DNA of 35,384 nucleotides from Dunaliella salina (lineage: Eukaryota > Chlorophyta > Chlorophyceae > Chlamydomonadales > Dunaliellaceae): positions 3,264-38,647 of the forward strand of contig MU069636.1 of the NCBI GenBank assembly GCA_002284615.2, given 5' to 3'. Both the position numbers and the translations under genes were made by a program. The notes under the pieces are model-generated. The model had not been told where the DNA came from, made no database searches, and saw nothing but the letters and a program-made list of their open reading frames with translations. Of the stretch, positions 1-9,505 are shown piece by piece. Every line of letters begins with the position of its first letter. Position 1 is the first letter of the stretch.

Positions 1-176
1 CCGCAGGCTCCAATGCTGGTCTTCAAGGGCCCCGTTCCAACACCTTCTACTCCCTCTTGCAACTGGTGGCCAACACCCAAGTCATCCGCCAAGGTGCACC
101 ACGTGGTGTCATGAAAAGGATTGCCTTCAAGGATTGCACATGGGAAGGTTATGTCTGTGTCATTCTTCTGAATGGC

Positions 177-605
177 CTAATGCTTAGCAGCGGCATCTGC
201 GCATTTGTTGCCAACAATTCCAGCATGAGATTTGACCTTGAAATGGATAGGGGTAGGTGAGTTGCGTATGAGTTGTATGATTATCCTGAGGATGTGGCCC
301 TGGACGTGCTGGTGATGAAGTTCTGGGTAAAGTATTTGCTTTCTGATCTGATCTAGAGAGCAAAGGCTGTCAGTGGCAATGTAACAATATCCTAGGAGAA
401 TGGCTGCTGCTATTGCTGCCAGTTCGGCTCTAGTGATGGTATGAGTGATTCCTCCTCCTTTCGGTTGGACATGGTTGGTGCTGTTGCTGGCGGGGTGGTA
501 GACCGGTCTACCACCGGGTACCCCTGCACCAATCATTTGTTTACCATTGCGTACATGGCAGCTGCCGTCTGTGTATGCCCATTCTTTCCAGTTTTCAACT
601 GTGCA
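177..605 (-). pseudogene. Retrotransposon RNase H domain, relic
   Basis: RNase HI-type domain of the group I LINE. It would degrade the RNA strand of RNA/DNA hybrids during retrotransposition. Visible catalytic-site motifs in order are YTDGS (first Asp), TRAELAA (Glu), ATDSL (second Asp), and KSHAGIVGN followed by CADAAAKH (His and last Asp). All acidic positions are intact here. The frame is open from the VENWKEW stretch to a TAG that replaces the Gln codon seen after AKH in sister copies, so this copy ends early. Upstream stops mean it cannot be part of an intact ORF. Family assignment is secure; activity is unlikely. Confidence 0.8.
494..515. repeat. Perfect 22-bp palindrome inside the RNase H code
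   Basis: Two perfect 11-base half-sites, GGTGGTAGACC and GGTCTACCACC, directly abut. It lies in the RNase H coding region and adds about six residues (PGGRP-like) between GAGV and YHPAS. The copy at 7150-10875 has GAGVYC without the insert. The same palindrome is at 18655-18676. Confidence 0.85.
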
Positions 606-1009
606 TACCAGATGAGGGCTGGATGATGTGAGTGGTGAAAGAGTTTGTTGGCTTCAAGTTTGTGTGGTACCGTGAGAGGTTTGTTGGTGGGCAGAAGGTA
701 GTTTTTTAAATTTATTGAAGCCGGTTTCGATTACTGGGTGTCTTGGATTAAGGACTGTGTCGATGCTCATGTTTCTTTCCAGCCATCTTCCGTCACGGAT
801 GTCTTGTTTTAGGCCTGAGAGCCAATTTGAATTGTTTTCATTGAGGCAGACTCTTGCAGCGGTGTTCCAAACAGCAATTATTTGTAGGCTCCAGGAGTGG
901 CATGGAAGGTCAGTTTCTTAGCTTAGCCAGAAGCGGGGGTTGGCATAGTTGAGTCTTGTTGAGGGTATGGTTCTCAATGAGCGACAGAAGTGAGGGCAGG
1001 CATTCAGGA

Positions 1010-1125
1010 GTCTCCTTGTGAGGAAGGCTCACGGCTCTTTGAGCCATGTTTTTCCCTCTCCTTGATTGGTGTAGAGAGAGTTTTCTTTGCCTACGTAATT
1101 TTCCCTTCTTTTTTTTTCAAAAATT
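1010..1125 (+). mobile_element. Solo LINE 3' tail (group I)
   Basis: A short copy of the group I 3' tail: CTCCTTGTGAGGAAGG, then a GGCTC-TTT-GAGCC hairpin (about 1032-1044), then a GTAGAGAGAG stretch, GCCTACGTA and a T-rich end. It matches tails at 10738-10870 and 16558-16684 but has no ORF, as expected for an extremely 5'-truncated insertion or a SINE using the LINE tail. The same copy lies in arm B at about 34850-34961. Confidence 0.6.
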
Positions 1126-1417
1126 CAGGCGAAAGGCTGCATCCCAGAATTCCCGGCTCTCAGATAGGAAGGAAAAGGAAATTGATAAATAGCTGGGCCT
1201 GCCTGCAGGGCTATTAAATTAGCTGTGTGTGGTGGAGGCTTGATGATTCTTCGGTGCAGCTCCTGCTAGCTTACCAGTTGGGTCCCAAGTACCCTGGGGA
1301 AAGGTTCCCCAATAGTCAATAGATAGAAGCCATTAGTCAAAACGCATGACTGCCAGGCTATACTGTAAAAACAGATTTAAAAATTTTCGAAAATCACAGG
1401 TAAGTGTCCGTCTACCG

Positions 1418-1450
1418 GTTACAGGTTACAGGTCACAGGTCACAGGTACA
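1418..1450 (+). repeat. Heptamer tandem repeat (TTACAGG/TCACAGG)
   Basis: Four to five consecutive 7-base units, two of TTACAGG followed by two of TCACAGG, with partial units at the ends. The mirror copy lies in arm B around 34520-34555. It is upstream of the wax-synthase-like gene; no function is evident. Confidence 0.7.
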
Positions 1451-1896
1451 GTGGCCTCCAGTGAAAATGGATGACTGCCAGACTGCTCATCAGAAAGGAA
1501 AACTTCATGAAGCTTGTTGCTGTTTTGATTCACAAAGGGACGCATATGATACGATTTTATGTGGTGAATGGTGGGCGAATAAGGAGCCACCTGAGAAAAA
1601 GGTGCAGTAAAGAGAGGGGGGAACTAGAACAGAGAAGTATTATTTACACCAGAAACAGAGCCATCCCTAAGAATCGCTTAGTCCAGGCTATGCGCGCGAA
1701 TTTCTTTGTTGTGGCCCTGTTTAGCACGTTAGTTAGGGAGCTTTTCCGCAATGCATTCACCCATACCTGGCACGGTCTTTCCATTGTTTCCTTTCATTGT
1801 CAAGTTCAGGCGCATGATGCAGTCTTTGCTTGGTTCTACTATCATTTTTCTCACAGCCTTTCTGTCCTCCATCCAAGGAGGTGGTTCTTGGCTTGC

Positions 1897-2190
1897 CTAG
1901 GGCAAGATGCAAACATCTAGTAGGATATGAAAGGGCGCACCACATACATTCAGGTAGTTTTCAAAGCAAGTGCGAATCCCTGGGTCATGAGGGTTGATCA
2001 GGGATAGTCTTAAAGGGCCTGGCATGCACCCTCGCCCCTTACCGTTCTCTGCCGCATTTCTGGCATGCGGCTCACACTCTCCAACGCTTTTCCGAGATTG
2101 TTGTATCAAGTCTCTTGGGACGTCAAACCAGGATAATACACTGCTCCTATTGGTTTGGATCTGTATTTTTGGGGTCACCACCAAAAGCAA
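1897..2190 (-). CDS. Conserved hypothetical ORF, arm A
   Basis: A 97-codon frame on the strand opposite to the wax-synthase-like gene, upstream and divergent from it. I do not recognise the product. The middle looks protein-like, for example CMPGPLRLSLINPHDPGI and CGAPFHILLDVCILP. The same frame stays open in arm B (33787-34080), with about five differences in 300 bases. After the stop (TAG in ILP-TAG) the frame continues as protein-like sequence (PPWMEDRKAVR) in both arms. In arm B that extension is then broken by a 2-base insertion. This could be one exon of an unknown gene, a decayed gene, or a chance frame in a region that is nearly identical for other reasons. No start codon context or splice sites decide the matter. 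Confidence 0.25.
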   Translation of the reverse strand: MLLVVTPKIQIQTNRSSVLSWFDVPRDLIQQSRKSVGECEPHARNAAENGKGRGCMPGPLRLSLINPHDPGIRTCFENYLNVCGAPFHILLDVCILP

Positions 2191-2412
2191 CAGAGGGCAT
2201 GGTAAATAATGGCTGAGTGAGGAATGACGCCCCTTCGCCCAAAAACCTTCAGTAATTTTTCCGAAGGAAAAATAGAAAAATTGGAATCATGAAATAAGCG
2301 CTGGTCGGTCGAAGCTCTGTCTTTAGGGAGGCATGAGTCGTTTGAGCCACTAGTTCAGCCTTTCGTTTTTCACCAGAGCACTGAACAATTGAATTATTGT
2401 TGCTATTTACTA

Positions 2413-2461
2413 GTTTTAAAAATATATTTTTCGTCACTTACAGGGAGTCCTTTTTGCAAGA
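2413..2461 (+). promoter_or_regulatory. AT-rich TATA-like stretch before wax-synthase start
   Basis: TTTTAAAAATATATTTTTCG lies about 30-45 bases before the ATG at 2462 and is the same in arm B. It could be a TATA-type core promoter with a very short leader. Alternatively, CACTTACAG at 2435-2443 could be a splice acceptor, which would make the ATG exon the second exon behind an upstream leader exon. The sequence alone does not decide. Confidence 0.3.
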
Positions 2462-5400
2462 ATGTACGCAGAAATCAGCTTTATCCTGNTGTTCAACCTA
2501 GCGCTAGGAGCCTGGGCGCAGCTTGTTGTTAGACCACAGNCAGCTGGTTGGCCCAGGTTCATTCGCTGGCTGCCCTTTGCTATTTCCTGCTATCTGGTTC
2601 CTGCAATTCCCAAAANCAGCTTACTGCCAGCCTTTGTGAGTTGGTGTCCTCTTTGTAACAAAAATATGCCTCCGGTGCTCAAATCTTTGGTGGCGGTGGC
2701 GCCACACAACTCGTGTGGGCCACCAGAATTTGAGTGGCTGCTCTTAATGAAATTTGAATGGCTGCTCAAACTTTGAGTCAAAGCTTTCAGCCACACTGCT
2801 AACATGCACAGCCTATGCNCTACNTTTTCTGTCACAGGCTGGCCCCTTCACTCTGGGCGCTTTTAAGCTGCTCGCATTCTGCTTCAACCGCGGACCTCTG
2901 ATGCTGCCCCTGTCTCCAACTCAATTTGGAGTGGTAACAACCATGCCCCTGGTGCCTTCACAAGGTGCGCATGCTCCGGAGCATTGAGGATCCTCAATTG
3001 TCATGCTGCTTGATTTGATCTGGGATTCGATGCCTGGATGCGGGTCGCAGTGATCCTTCATCATGCATCTCCACCTCTTCACGACCACAGCCTTCTACAC
3101 CAGCAGCGGCTCGCGCTTTCCTTACCAAGCAGCAGCTGGGCCCATCAAGATGCTTTGGCATGGGGCTGTCGCCTATGCCTCATGCCTTGGCATCTGCTCC
3201 ATCATCCTGGCTTTCCCAAACCTATACTGGCCTGTCCGTCACTGGCTTTTAGGTAGGATATGTTGGTTTGGATCTGGGTGTGGAATTGTGCATCATTAGC
3301 CTTTCTTTTTCATACCTTGTGGTGGAAGGGACTCATGGCTCTTTATGAACCAATGTGTCTCCTTTTCCTTAATCAATGAAGGGAGAGATTCTCTGTCTAC
3401 GTAGTTTTCTATTTGTTTCTTTCTCTTTGTGGCATGGTGAATCAAAGCAACGTGTGGTTGGNAGGTGTGAAAGCTACTTACTGATGCTGGCATGTTTCGT
3501 GCGGCTTCCTGGTATTGAGCACTGGGTGTAAAAGGCTGCCAATTACATCTGCGCAGCTTGATGATGGTATGCAGGACTCCTTTTCCTCTACTCAAAAGAA
3601 GTCGANGAATTTACGTGAAGCTTTTAATTCCCTCTGAGGTACAATTTCCTGCAATTACATCTGTGCCCATAACTCTCCTCTTTGTCGTGCCTGTCGCAGT
3701 GCTGGCCCTTCTCCAATACCTTGAGGTTTGGGGAGATGCCATTGATGCTGTGATCACCTTCCTTTTTCCAATGTCTCTTGCGCCTCGCTTCAACAAGCCA
3801 TGGATGGTGAGTGGATTTCTGCAAGCATGCATTAAAAGATGTGTACGTGCGTCTGTGCTGTTGCACGCATGAGGAGATAGAATTTCTCTGTTTTGCGCTT
3901 TCCAAATGCTAAGAAAACACAATAGCATTTTGTCACGATGCACCGAGAGCACAAATCCACTGAGTGCTGCCACAGCACAAGTTGCAGAGCTTAATGCGCA
4001 TGCATACTTTACTTTCTTACTTAAAATGAGATGTGGACACAATCATCAATTTCTTTGTTCAACTCATCTCACCTTGATATATTTTTCCAATCACATGCGC
4101 ACAATGCAGAGCGATTCCATTGAAGATTTTTGGGCGCGAAGATGGTATGAAAAGGATTCCCTAACACAATTTGGCTTATGCCCCATTTTGGCATCTTGCA
4201 AGGGCAAAAGCTTGTGAAGTCCCATGCAGTTTGTTGTCCCAGGGAAAACATATGCCAACACACACTTATATACTGGCAGGAATCTTGTGACCACTTACAC
4301 CTTCCGCACGCTTGTATATGAGCCCATTATGCAAGGTGAGCAACCTGTGCAGCCAGAAGTCCACTTGGCAATGTCTTGGAATCGTCAAGATGCTGTTGTA
4401 TGCATATGTGCCTGCATATGTATCAAATGTAATCCTGGCACTGACAGTTTCTATGAAAAGCATACCAAGCCTGAAGAGTGGGGCATTAAAAATTTGTCCA
4501 AGCTTTTTATCATAGAAGGTGTTTTGACTGCATGTTCCTACTTGCACTCTTGTGGGATAGTCTGTCACGAGAGCCTGCCTTGCCCCTTGCCACCTCAGGC
4601 CATCTGCTGCAGGTGCCTGAATCTGACAAGGATCATGTCAGCAAGGCGCCCCCAAGCAGCCCTGTGAGCAGCAACATGCCCGGCAAAGCAGGTGCTTGAA
4701 TTACCCTGAGATTCAAATTGTTGGTTGTTTTTCTTTCTCCACTTGGGCACATGTGTCTGTACAGTTTTGAATATTGCGGCTCCTGCCCGGACGAGGTGCT
4801 AAACAAACAGGAAATGTGCTGAAGCTTTGTTGCAGACACTCGTGTTTCACCAGCAAAATGTAGTGTAGCCAACTTCTAGGCCTCACTGATTGCCTAGATG
4901 ACCTTAACCATGTAGCCAATGCATAAAAAGAAAAAAGGCAATTGCCATTGTGTGCAAGCGGAGCTGACGGCTTGAGGCAGAGGCATGGCCTCTCAATAGG
5001 CTCAAAGAATGCCTCACAGAATATTTAGCAGATGACCCAAAGCATGATCAACAGGAAAATATGGCAAAACTGTTGCGTGCAGAAGGTGCTGATGGCTTGA
5101 GGCAGAGGCATGCACAATCGAATGACAGAGAGCAACTGAGCAGGCGCCGACAAACTCAAACGCAGCACAAGCGCACTGCGTTGCGACGTTTCATAGCCGT
5201 GGAGGTGATCACAGTTCCTTTTTTTTTCTGCCCCCCAAGCACAAAAATGTAGGAGATGCAGGATCTTTAACATGCTTGACTTACACAGCGCATTCATAAT
5301 CTAAGTGAGTGGTAACACTTCTTGGTCAAGCGGGTCCAGGCAGGAAGACGTGCTTCCCCAAAGCACATAAAGAAGTGATCAAGAAGAAAATGTGGTGTCA

Positions 5401-6593
5401 AGTCAGAGGGATGTGAATAGGAGCTATAAGTGAAAAGGCCAAGCAGAGGCCAAGCATTCATGGCCAAAGCCCAGAAGTCTAGTTGTAATGCATACTGTAT
5501 ACCTGTTGATAAGGCTCATACTGGGTGCTGCCGGGGGAATGGATTCCTACATCCAAAGAGAGGCTGGATGTTGATCTTAGGGTACACATTTGTCCAGGAT
5601 TGATGTTTAAACCAAGACCTGGTGTTCAAGCAAGGATTTGCTGGTTCACGGAGTCAAAGTGACAGAGAAGCTTACAAAGCCCAATATTGAACAACAAGTC
5701 ACCATTTGTACTGGCCATCAACTTCTTAGATGTGCCTTGTGAGAACTGACTGTTTGGGGCACCAATTCCTGTGTATCCTTGCTGACTCCATTGCCCCTCG
5801 TCTATCAATCAAATGCAGGCTACATTTATCTTATCAGGGGTGAGTTTGATTGGCTTTTTACCAAATTCCTGAGAACTTCTTTTGCTGTGCCACTTTTGCA
5901 TCTCCCAGACTATCAAGCAATGCTTGCTTTTGTTTGTCCCAGTCTTTCTACCTCATGCCAATTCTTTGCGCACAGGTCTGGCACATGGTTCATTTTTGGT
6001 ACGGCACCCAGATGATCAGTTTCAAGTGGCCCATGTACTTCATCATGCAGGTGAGATGCAAAGGGGCAGCAATACTGGCAGATCCTTAGCAGCTTAGCTT
6101 ACATGAGGAGATGCCTTGAAGGGAGTCTTCCCTTGCATTTTATGTATGACGCATCTGCATGCATTGGTCACTGGCGGGTGTGGTATCCTTCTCACCTTGG
6201 CACTGCCCTATGTGAAAAATCAATGCCCTGCCACTTTTGGACACACTGTTCTGCAACCATTGAAGTGCAGCAATTCCAACAAATAACAACACACACACAG
6301 TAACAAATACGTCTCCGCAGGCTCCTATCATCATTGCGGAGTGTTGGCTTGCCCGCAGGCTTGCCCTGAAGGCTCGTGTCCCTCAAGTCCTGCGCATTGT
6401 GATCACGAATGTGATCCTGATTGCAATTGGTGGTCCCATTTTTGTGCGGCCTTTAGAGGAGGCAGGGCTGGCTGCATTGTACCTTGCCAAAGCTCAAAAG
6501 GTGATTAGGCTTGCGTCAATTTGCGTTCCACAGAGCATGCTGCCCTGGATCATTCGCCAAGCACTTCAGCAGCAGGTGGTGTTTAAAGGTTGA
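2462..6593 (+). CDS. Wax-synthase-like membrane O-acyltransferase, copy A (10 exons)
   Basis: I read ten exons: 2462-2635, 2838-2964, 3091-3252, 3700-3806, 4110-4144, 4280-4335, 5083-5204, 5819-5839, 5976-6050, 6321-6593 (stop included). All introns are GT-AG, phases agree, and the total is 1152 nt, 383 residues, about the usual size for plant wax synthases. Family signatures of the MBOAT-type wax synthase/sterol acyltransferase group appear in order: GAFKLLAFCFNRGPL (exon 2), DFWARRWN across the exon 5/6 join, then ATFILSG (exon 8) followed by VWHMVHFWY (exon 9), which holds the likely catalytic His. Several hydrophobic segments suggest a multi-pass ER protein. Known members esterify fatty alcohols or sterols with acyl-CoA; the substrate here is unknown. 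Four n bases lie inside or near exons 1-2 (2489, 2540, 2616 in exon 1; 2819 just before exon 2). The start at 2462 is the first Met; an upstream exon is possible. Confidence 0.85.
3297..3440 (+). mobile_element. LINE 3' tail inside intron 3 of copy A
   Basis: ACCTTGTGGTGGAAGGGACT, GGCTC(TTTATG)AACC, CAATGTGTCTCCTTTTCCTT, a GGGAGAGATTCTCT stretch, CTACGTAGTTTT and a T/C-rich end all match the group I LINE tail at 10738-10870. It lies in the 447-base intron 3 in sense orientation and is also present in arm B, so it was inserted before the arms duplicated. The splice sites are undisturbed. Confidence 0.7.
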
Positions 6594-6875
6594 CCCCAAG
6601 TTTTTTTCTGGCCAGGCTGACGTTTTTACGCACACACCTTCTTTTTCCTTCGTGATTAGCAAGGCTTGCCAGCTGTGTCCATGCAAATGATTCAGATTCC
6701 ACTCATGCAATTGCAAATTTCAAAGTGGATCCTCGCCAATGAGTTGTACAATGGGTGTTCAATATCGACTTTGTTCCTTTCCTGATCTGTGATTTTGGGG
6801 ATGACCTCTCTTGGCGATCTGTTTTTGTACCCAGCTTAAATAATCGGAAGCTTCATCTCCTTCAGCCTTTCATAA
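6594..6875 (+). other. 3' flank of copy A gene
   Basis: Homology with arm B continues after the stop codon but becomes patchy. It is last clear around GACTTTGTTCCTTTCCTGAT, near 6770-6790. I see no further ORF and no convincing polyadenylation signal. Confidence 0.5.
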
Positions 6876-7149
6876 AAAGTCTACGCTAGACAAAATCCAG
6901 AGTGCATTAAGGGAAAACCCAACAGTAAGCGCTGTCGCTGACCGTGAGCCTCACCAGTATCTAAAATAAAAACTGGGAAAAGAATTTATGGGGATCCAGT
7001 GGGTTGTCAATCATCCATTCAGGCGTGCACCTCGCTCTACGGTAACTAGCCCGTCCAGTAGTAGCCGCCAACCCTGGTTCTGTGTTGTTTGGATTCCTGA
7101 AAGGGATGACATGTTTTGTGTTTTCAATTTTGTTGTATTAACAGCATGA
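6876..7149 (-). mobile_element. Group II LINE 3' end, relic
   Basis: On the minus strand this ends in a decayed group II tail. GTCTACGC, GTGCATTAAGGG, CCTCACCAG and ATGGGGATCC on the plus strand correspond to the same landmarks at 22135-22280. Further upstream in the element a frame reads IDNPLDPHK, comparable to the NPPDPH ORF end. It probably belongs to the element whose 5' part is at 10877-11885, the two halves being separated by the insertion at 7150-10875. Positions 7030-7149 are only weakly assignable. Confidence 0.5.
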
Positions 7150-7162
7150 GGGTGGAGTTTGG

Positions 7163-7650
7163 TTGCAGTTTCTTGGGCCTTTTCATTGGTTAAGCTTAGG
7201 TTGCAGAGGGGATCAATGGCGCAGGGGTGATTTAGATATTATTCACTTCGATGATTGGAGAATTTTTGCAGAGAACAAGAAAGAAAAATCAAGCTCACCT
7301 GTGCACCTCCAGGTGCAATGTCACACCCCTTACAAACTTATGATCATTGAAACATGGCCCCTGCAGCTGCCACTTTTCAAACAAGCTAACCTTGTGCCTG
7401 AAGATGTCTCACCTGCTGCTTGCACTGATATTGAGTGTGCATGTTGCCAAATATGCAACCGCTACCAAAGTTATGAAACTGTAACCTTGGAGGATCCATT
7501 TCCTGATTTTTTTTTTTTGATGTGTGCCACCGGACGTACCATGGGAATGCATGAAGGAACTTGGATGCTACTCGGATGAGCAAAGACAAGAAATTGCAAC
7601 AGCTGATACATGGGCACGTCCCGCCTATGCCTAAATGGTGCCCAAAAAAA
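7163..7650 (+). pseudogene. Degenerate PHD-like zinc finger, retroelement N-terminal part
   Basis: The frame at 7163-7579 encodes a basic/aromatic N-terminal part and then CACCQICNRYQSYE, a Cys-rich start typical of PHD fingers. After a poly-T run the reading frame must change: TGTGCCACCGGACGTACCAT reads C-HRTYH in one frame, and ECMKELGCYSDEQRQEIA with TADTWARPAYA follows in another. Together this gives the C..C - C.xxxYH..C - W..(C..C) layout of a PHD finger. The final Cys pair is replaced (ARPAYA), so the finger is broken. CR1-type LINE ORF1 proteins are known to carry PHD fingers, so this fits a retroelement. Assignment is by motif reading only. Confidence 0.4.
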
Positions 7651-8205
7651 TTGAAAGAGAGCTGCAGACTAAAGAAGAACTCAGGAGGGTCACTTGGAAG
7701 CCCCCATGGGAGTCAGAGGATCTACAGTAGACTTTACCTAGATTTAATGAATGTTTGCTCAAGTTTGAAGCACAACAGAGCAAGCCCAATCTCTCAACGC
7801 CTACGGCAAATTCAGCCCTCTCAAATCTTGAAAGACAGGGCTTTAAAAACCTGATGCAATTAATGTGTGGCAGCAGAAAATGGACTCAGAATTACGCAAC
7901 AAAACCACATTTGATACAAAACCCACTAATCCTCAAGCAGACACAAAACCTACAGATTCATTTGAATATTGGCTGCCGGAGGATGACCTCATGAAGTACA
8001 CGGATCAGCAACCCCCTCATCCAGCACCATTAGAGACAGGATCCCACAGACATTCCCCTCCTACTCCTTCCCCTCTCACTCTCCCAGAAATATACACAGT
8101 GCACATGGCTTGCATATACAATACGCAAGGCAAATGTGTTGGTATGATATCCCCGAGCTGCTTCCAAATCCTCTACAGAGATCTTATTAAGCCAAGCTTG
8201 CTGGC
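7651..8205 (+). pseudogene. Retroelement linker region, broken ORF
   Basis: This continues from the PHD-like part through a low-complexity region. The frame at 7865-8221 encodes a Pro/Thr/Ser-rich stretch (HPAPLETGSHRHSPPTPSPL), then IYTVHMACIYNTQGKCVGMI, which looks structured. I do not recognise a domain. Stops and frame changes occur around 7720-7860. Confidence 0.4.
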
Positions 8206-8715
8206 ATGCACGAAAAAGTAACACCAGCTCCTGATAGTTTTGCTACTAAGCTGCAAGAGCTCCTTTCTTGTAAATCCATGCTTGAAAGAAAGTTCTCTAG
8301 CAAGAAGATCAAAGACTCCTTTTCACGAGCCCCTCCAACTCACATCCACACTACCCTCCAAAAATGGGCTTTGGTAAGCCAAGAAAAAATGGCCTCCCCA
8401 TTAGACCACAACCCACAATACCAGAATTATTGGAGTGCGGACTCTCAAGACACTCTTTTTGGTGCCATGCTTAATGCCTTCTCATCCAGATTCTCAGGCT
8501 TCTCAGTCTGCCATCCCATTTATGACGAGGGAATCATGATCCAAGCTTTGCAACATGCCATCTACTCTGCCATTCTCAGCACAGAGGCCACTGCTACATT
8601 CATGTTCCTTCCGGCTTGGAATAAGAACATGATATCCAACCCCTACTCCAAAATTTTTAATGCCCTACCCCCACCTCTGTTACGAACTTGGAACCATACC
8701 TTGCAAAAAACTTAG
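8206..8715 (+). pseudogene. Unknown conserved retroelement domain (possibly PCIF1-type methyltransferase-like)
   Basis: A 169-codon open frame, the longest uninterrupted piece of this element. A charged N-terminal part (LQELLSCKSMLERKFSSKKI) is followed by a compact region with TLFGAMLNAFSSRFSGF, CHPIYDEGIMIQALQHAIYS and STEATATFMFLPAW. The pattern of a Cys/Asn-Pro-aromatic motif, a helix of about 20 residues and a hydrophobic strand ending LPxW resembles the region after the NPPF motif of PCIF1-like adenine methyltransferases. The NPPF itself would be CHPIY here, so catalysis is doubtful. That comparison is inference; the safe statement is a globular domain of unknown function between the PHD-like and RNase H parts. 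Confidence 0.45.
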
Positions 8716-9505
8716 TTACAGCGCCTCTCAATCCTGCCCCAACCAAGAGGTACCTTTACCTAAGCATACCTGGGACCTTTGTATCTTTGCTGTTTGGAAC
8801 ACTGCAGCTCGAGTCCATCTTAACAACCATAACAAAGACTGGCTACAGGGCCTGAAAGGAGATTCGAAAGAAGCAACAGAGTGGAAGCTGAAGAATGCCA
8901 GCAGCCACCCTGTCCTAAATCCCATGCATGCTCACATGCCAGGTTTCAATAAACTAAAACGCCTCCCATTTGACAAACAACACGTTTCCAAACACCCTAA
9001 ACATTCACGCATGACTGTCCAAAATACAGACTAAGTGCCCAGCCAATCCAATGCCACTCTAACTCTCAAAGTTGCTGCTTGGAGAATTTGGGCATACATA
9101 GATGGCAGCTGCCTTGTCCATGACGTTAAGCAAGAAATTGGAGCAGGCGTCTACTGCCTGTCCACTGACAGCAAGAACTTTGTAGGACCAAACGGTGCTG
9201 GGATTACTAAAGCCATCACTAGAGCTGAATTGGCAGCAATTACTGCTGCTATCATTACCAAACATGCAGAAATTGCATCAGACAGCCTCACCTCTCTGGA
9301 ACAAATATGTACTACTGCTAAGTAAACAGCTTCTTTACCCTGAGAATCACCTGAGGCATATCTAAGGAGACGTACTTAAAATGATTTTAACTCTTATTAG
9401 AGACTTCCTTACCAAAATTCGGATTTACAAGATGAAGTCCCGTGCTGGCATCACTGGCCAGCGAAAAAAATGTGCAGATGCTATTGCCAAACATCAGGCA
9501 AAGCA
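8716..9505 (+). pseudogene. Retroelement linker plus RNase H, inactive
   Basis: First a linker with WDLCIFAVWNTAARVHLNNH (8770-8830), also seen in the element at 1-974. Then RNase H: AYIDGSCLVHD (about 9090), TRAELAAITAAI (about 9220), ASDSLTSLEQI (about 9275). A frame change follows, then KSRAGITGQ (about 9435) and KCADAIAKHQAK. The conserved His of KSHAGI is Arg here, and the stop codons at 9032 and 9323 plus the frame change split the domain. It is an inactive copy. Confidence 0.7.

Larger units (their letters stand above)
1..974 (-). mobile_element. Group I LINE fragment (RNase H part), 5'-truncated
   Basis: Read on the minus strand from 974 downwards, this is a decayed non-LTR retrotransposon ORF. 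The first recognisable stretch (about 880-800) encodes IIAVWNTAARVCLNENN, matching AVWNTAARVHLNNHN in the element at 7150-10875. A linker follows, then an RNase H domain (177-605), then FHDTTW at about 110. Beyond that, positions 1-100 no longer match the other copies. There are in-frame stops in the linker and just after RNase H. The 5' side ends abruptly at 975, where inverted-repeat arm A begins. The closest relative in the window is the plus-strand copy at 18519-20399, which shares a peculiar palindromic insertion. Confidence 0.75.
975..6790 (+). repeat. Inverted repeat, arm A
   Basis: About 5.8 kb that recurs in opposite orientation at about 29070-34996. Outer homology starts at CAATGAGCGACAGAAGTG (975) and pairs with 34996. 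By eye, divergence is a few percent to about 7% at 975-1900. It is only a few differences per kilobase at about 1920-3900. It rises steadily to 15-20% or more by 6000-6790. Between about 2460 and 3670 paired positions sum to exactly 35977, so there is no indel there. The arm contains a complete wax-synthase-like gene, a conserved opposite-strand ORF and two LINE-tail insertions shared with arm B, which therefore predate the duplication. The inner boundary near 6790 is approximate. Confidence 0.9.

Noticed and set aside
1..103. Possible exon of an unrelated gene at the window edge (CCGCAG|GCTCC to GCCAAG|GTGC, coding-like)
   Set aside because: Flanked by splice-like signals, but only one exon is visible, no frame gives a recognisable family and the window ends; not supported.
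1404..1920. Overlapping plus-strand frames upstream of the wax-synthase gene
   Set aside because: Frames differ between the arms through indels and stops; no family likeness. Could be leader or flank.
4224..4667. Open frame with HSCGIVCHESL, resembling the SG..HE motif of wax synthases
   Set aside because: It lies in intron 6. The exon chain with matching phases uses 5083-5204, 5819-5839 and 5976-6050 instead, which supplies the real motif, and the two arms differ here as introns do.
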